NCBI GenBank assembly: GCA_045639185.1
Contig: JAZUCO010000049.1
Span: 1 to 13,802, forward strand
From: UBA1081 sp045639185
GTDB taxonomy: Bacteria > Bacillota > Clostridia > Oscillospirales > Acutalibacteraceae
Direction of reading: 5' to 3'
DNA: 13,802 nt
Part shown: positions 11,424 through 13,802 of the stretch, one piece after another
How the letters are laid out: each line of letters begins with the position of its first letter
How positions within the stretch are numbered: the first letter of the stretch is position 1
The notes under the pieces: generated by a model
What the model was told of the DNA's origin: nothing
The model's input: the letters and a program-made list of their open reading frames with translations, nothing else
Databases searched by the model: none
Position numbers and translations under genes: made by a program

Positions 11424-12908
11424 TTACATAGTTTCTATCTGTGCTGCGACACGGAGGATTTTTCTTGCGTCCATAGCATTGATTTTTCCGTCTTCGTTTA
11501 CGTCGCCTATTGTAAACAGCAAGCCTTCTGCTGTTTCAAGCTGTGCGGCAATTCTCAGAGCTATTCTTGCATCTGAAGCGTTGATTCTTCCGTCGAGATT
11601 CATATCTCCCTTGAGAATTGTAACAGACGGTGCTGTTGTTGACTCATCTGACGGGTTGCCGATAGGAACAGTTGTTGTCACCGCAGGAATTGTAGTGGTT
11701 GTAGGCGGAATTGTTGTGGTGACTGTTGTTGTTTCTGTTACCTTTTCTTTAACATTCACGCTGAAAATGGTTGTTTTACCGCTGTATGTGACAGTAACGG
11801 TCTGTATACCTGTTTTTGTGAAAGCCGTGGGGCTGCAGGTAAATCCCGAAGTTATAGTTTTTACAGAATTATCGCTGTATTTTGCAGAGAGTGTAAGCCC
11901 CGATGTATTGAGAGTTTCACCCACATAATAATTGACATTTGTGGGAAGAGAGGCAACAGAAATACTGCTGAGAGTCACGCTCTGCCCTTTTGTCACAAAC
12001 CAGTTGACGGGACTTGCATACTCTTTTCCGCCTTTTATGTAATACAATTTATAATAATACTTTGTGCCTGCTTTGAGTGTACCGTACCACTTATTCATTG
12101 AATAAAAGATACTTCTGCAGGTGCCTGCACCGTCTGAGCCGCCTGAAAGATTCTTTGTTATCTTTTTAAGATTGCCTGAATCTGTGCCGATATAAAAACC
12201 TGCTGAGCTGATTGAAGTATTATTTATAAAAATTCCCTTTATTGTGGCATTTGTTTCTGTTATATCATAAACGGAACAGTTTGCGAAATAGCTGTTCATT
12301 TCCTGGCTGTAGGAAGTGTTATTTTTATGAGCAAGAACACCGTTTACACGCACAACAGCGTGTGAAAGTTTTGCTCCGCTTGCAGAAAGGAATGATTTGA
12401 GAGATTCTTTCTTCACATAGTTATTATTCTGAGTGAGTACACCGTTGATAACCTGAAAATTCTCCCACTGAAGTGTTGTTGTACTGCCTGTATAGCCGTA
12501 AATTACCGCCCAGTGCTTAAGAGAATCACTTCCCGTTCTGTATATAACAACGGGCTGACCATTTTTAAGATAGCTGTAAATTGTGGCATAATCGAGCGTA
12601 ATTGATTTATATCTCTTGCCGTCAATAAGTGCAGGAGACCTTGCAGGATCAGCAATATAACCACCGTCACTTGAAGGTGCGTGAGCTGTTCTGATTGCCT
12701 GATAAACAACATCGCTGTTTGCACCGTAACCCGTTGCATAAGCCTCTGCCATTGAAAAAGCACAGAATGAACACATTCCGCTTGCTCTCTGCCTGAAATA
12801 AGGTACATTCAGGTTTACGTGACTGTATGTTGCAGCTGAAGCAACGCTGAAAACCGAGCAAAAAAGCAATACTGCCATTATAACGGACAGAACTTTTTTA
12901 AGTTTCAT
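11424..12908 (-). CDS. Secreted C39-like (papain-fold) protein with Ig-like modules and type I dockerin
   Basis: 494 aa. Residues 1-25 are a signal peptide (cleavage ASA/AT). Residues about 30-190 form a C39_2-like cysteine peptidase domain: VPYFRQ then CSFCAFSMAEAY (Cys46 probable nucleophile; Cys49 is an alternative), KHWAVIYGY (His132) and WEN (Asn150 as third residue). Residues about 205-306 look FN3-like, and 310-387 like a bacterial Ig-like Big_3 module (VGETLNTSGLTLSAKYSDNS). A Thr/Pro linker (390-428) leads to a type I dockerin (432-492) with two complete calcium loops, DMNLDGRINASD (435-446) and DVNEDGKINAMD (469-480). Dockerins dock proteins onto cohesin scaffolds, so this should be a secreted complex component. 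The ATG at 12908 has AAGGGG 8 nt upstream; an ATG at 12926 would place that Shine-Dalgarno inside the gene. Whether it is proteolytic is unproven. Confidence 0.9.
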   Translation of the reverse strand: MKLKKVLSVIMAVLLFCSVFSVASAATYSHVNLNVPYFRQRASGMCSFCAFSMAEAYATGYGANSDVVYQAIRTAHAPSSDGGYIADPARSPALIDGKRYKSITLDYATIYSYLKNGQPVVIYRTGSDSLKHWAVIYGYTGSTTTLQWENFQVINGVLTQNNNYVKKESLKSFLSASGAKLSHAVVRVNGVLAHKNNTSYSQEMNSYFANCSVYDITETNATIKGIFINNTSISSAGFYIGTDSGNLKKITKNLSGGSDGAGTCRSIFYSMNKWYGTLKAGTKYYYKLYYIKGGKEYASPVNWFVTKGQSVTLSSISVASLPTNVNYYVGETLNTSGLTLSAKYSDNSVKTITSGFTCSPTAFTKTGIQTVTVTYSGKTTIFSVNVKEKVTETTTVTTTIPPTTTTIPAVTTTVPIGNPSDESTTAPSVTILKGDMNLDGRINASDARIALRIAAQLETAEGLLFTIGDVNEDGKINAMDARKILRVAAQIETM

Positions 12909-12932
12909 AAAATACGCCCCTTTCATATAAAT

Positions 12933-12961
12933 ATTTTACATTATATAAAATAGAGTGTCAA
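12933..12961 (-). promoter_or_regulatory. Promoter of the dockerin-bearing gene
   Basis: On the minus strand, TTGACA (12961-12956) and TAAAAT (12938-12933) are 17 nt apart, about 25 nt before the start codon at 12908. A TATAAT also lies within the spacer but at too short a distance from the -35. Confidence 0.8.
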
Positions 12962-12968
12962 TAAATAA

Positions 12969-13006
12969 TCCTCAGACTTCATAAAAAAAATCCGCAGACT
13001 TCATAA
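12969..13006. repeat. Two imperfect 16-bp direct repeats, 22-bp period
   Basis: The 16-mers at 12969-12984 and 12991-13006 (core CAGACTTCATAA) match at 15 of 16 positions. The right copy forms one arm and loop of the terminator at 12983-13018, so the left copy is probably a relic of local duplication of that arm. Confidence 0.6.
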
Positions 13007-13018
13007 GAAATCTGCGGA
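12983..13018 (-). terminator. Terminator of the metallophosphoesterase gene
   Basis: On the minus strand, a 12-bp stem (13018-13007 with 13002-12991, one T-G pair) and TTAT loop are followed by eight Ts (12990-12983). It starts 8 nt after the gene's stop codon and lies upstream of the dockerin gene promoter, insulating the two. Confidence 0.9.
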
Positions 13019-13025
13019 ATCAATT

Positions 13026-13802
13026 TTATACAACGGGAATTGTTATATCGTATTCGGGCACATATTTGCCGTTTGCGTAATCTCTTGCTCTGAAGATGAT
13101 TTCGTCTTCGTAAACTTCTACAGAGTAGCCTGTTGAGAAGTTGTTGTATTCACCGTCTTTGTTGTTTTTACCTGCACCGGGAAGGTTAACCATATGGATA
13201 CCGTCTGTGTATTCGTATGTGTACTGACCGAAACCTGTATGAAGGTGACCTGTGATAAGAACAACATTTTCATAGTCGTTAAGAACATCCTGGATAGCAT
13301 CGCTCTGCTTACCTACGTGACCTGCATTTGCGTTTTTACCGTCACCCCATGTGAGAGGAAGACCGTGTGTGTTCTTAAGAGGCTGATGAAGTGCAACAAA
13401 TACGGGTTTGCCGTCTGCTGTTGCTGCTGCAAGTTCATCATCAAGCCATTCAACCTGTTCATCGCTGATGTTTGCTTCTTCAAAAGCGTAACCGTCTGAA
13501 CCCATTACAATGAACTTGTAACCGTTGAGTTCATATGTATAGTTCTGAGCAGCAATTTCAAAATCATTAAACTCATTGGAGAATGCTGCAAATCTTTCTG
13601 TTGCCGCATCACCGCCGAAAAGTCTTACGTCGTGATTACCGGCTACAAGGAGAAGATTTTCACCGTAATTGTATGTAGTGAGATATTCTCTGATCATCTG
13701 CCATTCCTGATCAAGGCTGTTTTCTGTGATATCACCAACGATCATAAATGCATCCTGATTTGTTTCTGCATTGTTGATATCCTGAAGAACAAGATCTAAA
13801 TA
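13026..13802 (-). CDS. Calcineurin-like metallophosphoesterase, partial (N-terminus outside window)
   Basis: The frame is open from the window edge, giving 258 visible residues. An internal ATG at 13745 falls inside the conserved GD motif strand, so it is not the start. Visible metal-site motifs are VGDITEN (22-28, Asp24), GNHD (55-58), the His of ALHQPL (139) and GHLH (185-188). The first motif (DxH) must lie in the missing part. The family hydrolyses phosphomonoesters or diesters with two metal ions; substrates range from nucleotides to lipid phosphates and cannot be told here. No C-terminal dockerin or anchor follows (ends DITIPVV). Codon use is biased like metK (many GGT, AAG, CTT), hinting at high expression. 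A terminator follows directly. Confidence 0.9.
   Translation of the reverse strand, partial: YLDLVLQDINNAETNQDAFMIVGDITENSLDQEWQMIREYLTTYNYGENLLLVAGNHDVRLFGGDAATERFAAFSNEFNDFEIAAQNYTYELNGYKFIVMGSDGYAFEEANISDEQVEWLDDELAAATADGKPVFVALHQPLKNTHGLPLTWGDGKNANAGHVGKQSDAIQDVLNDYENVVLITGHLHTGFGQYTYEYTDGIHMVNLPGAGKNNKDGEYNNFSTGYSVEVYEDEIIFRARDYANGKYVPEYDITIPVV

Noticed and set aside
11359..11928. Plus-strand frame of 189 codons antisense to the dockerin gene
   Set aside because: It is the complement of the low-complexity Thr/Pro linker and Ig/dockerin coding region, starts inside the XRE gene, and crosses the strong terminator at 11383-11414. The minus-strand protein has clear domains.
13026..13745. 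Metallophosphoesterase as a complete gene starting at 13745
   Set aside because: The frame stays open to the window edge with coherent sequence, the ATG falls within the conserved GD-motif strand, and the first metal-binding motif is missing.

Overview
The window looks like a chromosomal stretch from a low-to-moderate-GC gut or rumen Clostridium-class Firmicute, probably the Ruminococcus/Oscillospiraceae group. The basis is AGGTGA/AAGGAG ribosome binding sites, sigma-A type promoters with 17-nt spacers, strong intrinsic terminators, FMN and SAM-I riboswitches, solitary ECF transporter S subunits, and a secreted protein ending in a type I dockerin. The species assignment is inference; no rRNA or other decisive marker is present. 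Several starts were moved inward from the longest open frame because a good Shine-Dalgarno sits in front of an internal ATG.

Left part (1-2337, plus strand): the tail of an unrecognised gene, a small unrecognised helical protein, a terminator, then radC overlapping a patatin-like phospholipase gene by 17 nt. A two-sided terminator overlaps the end of the patatin gene. Next is a four-gene minus-strand operon (5460 down to 2359): bioY (biotin uptake S subunit), birA (biotin ligase/repressor, 4-nt overlap with bioY), an extended-SDR/RmlD-like gene and a small lipoprotein gene. In front of bioY, an apparent BirA operator covers the -35 element. The terminator of the upstream GH2 glycosidase gene (5547-7325, minus) is built over the bioY -10 region and transcription start.

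Middle (7398-9628, plus strand): two classic riboswitch units in tandem. A consensus promoter, FMN riboswitch and intrinsic terminator precede ribU (riboflavin S subunit). A second consensus promoter, SAM-I riboswitch and terminator precede metK. Neither bioY nor ribU has EcfA/A'/T genes beside it, so a shared energising module elsewhere is expected.

Right part (9678-13802): a secreted parallel beta-helix protein with an unusual hydrophobic/amphipathic C-terminal tail is read divergently from a small XRE-type regulator. A palindrome sits on the regulator's own -10. A two-sided terminator separates this pair from a secreted, dockerin-bearing C39-like papain-fold protein (signal peptide, peptidase-like domain, FN3-like and Ig-like modules, Thr/Pro linker, dockerin). 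The window ends inside a calcineurin-like metallophosphoesterase gene.

Most of the window is ordinary core metabolism. I found no CRISPR array, insertion sequence, tRNA, rRNA, phage module or clear defence system. The points most worth a second look are the nested GH2-terminator/bioY-promoter/BirA-operator arrangement, the dockerin-tagged C39-like protein, and the beta-helix/XRE pair.
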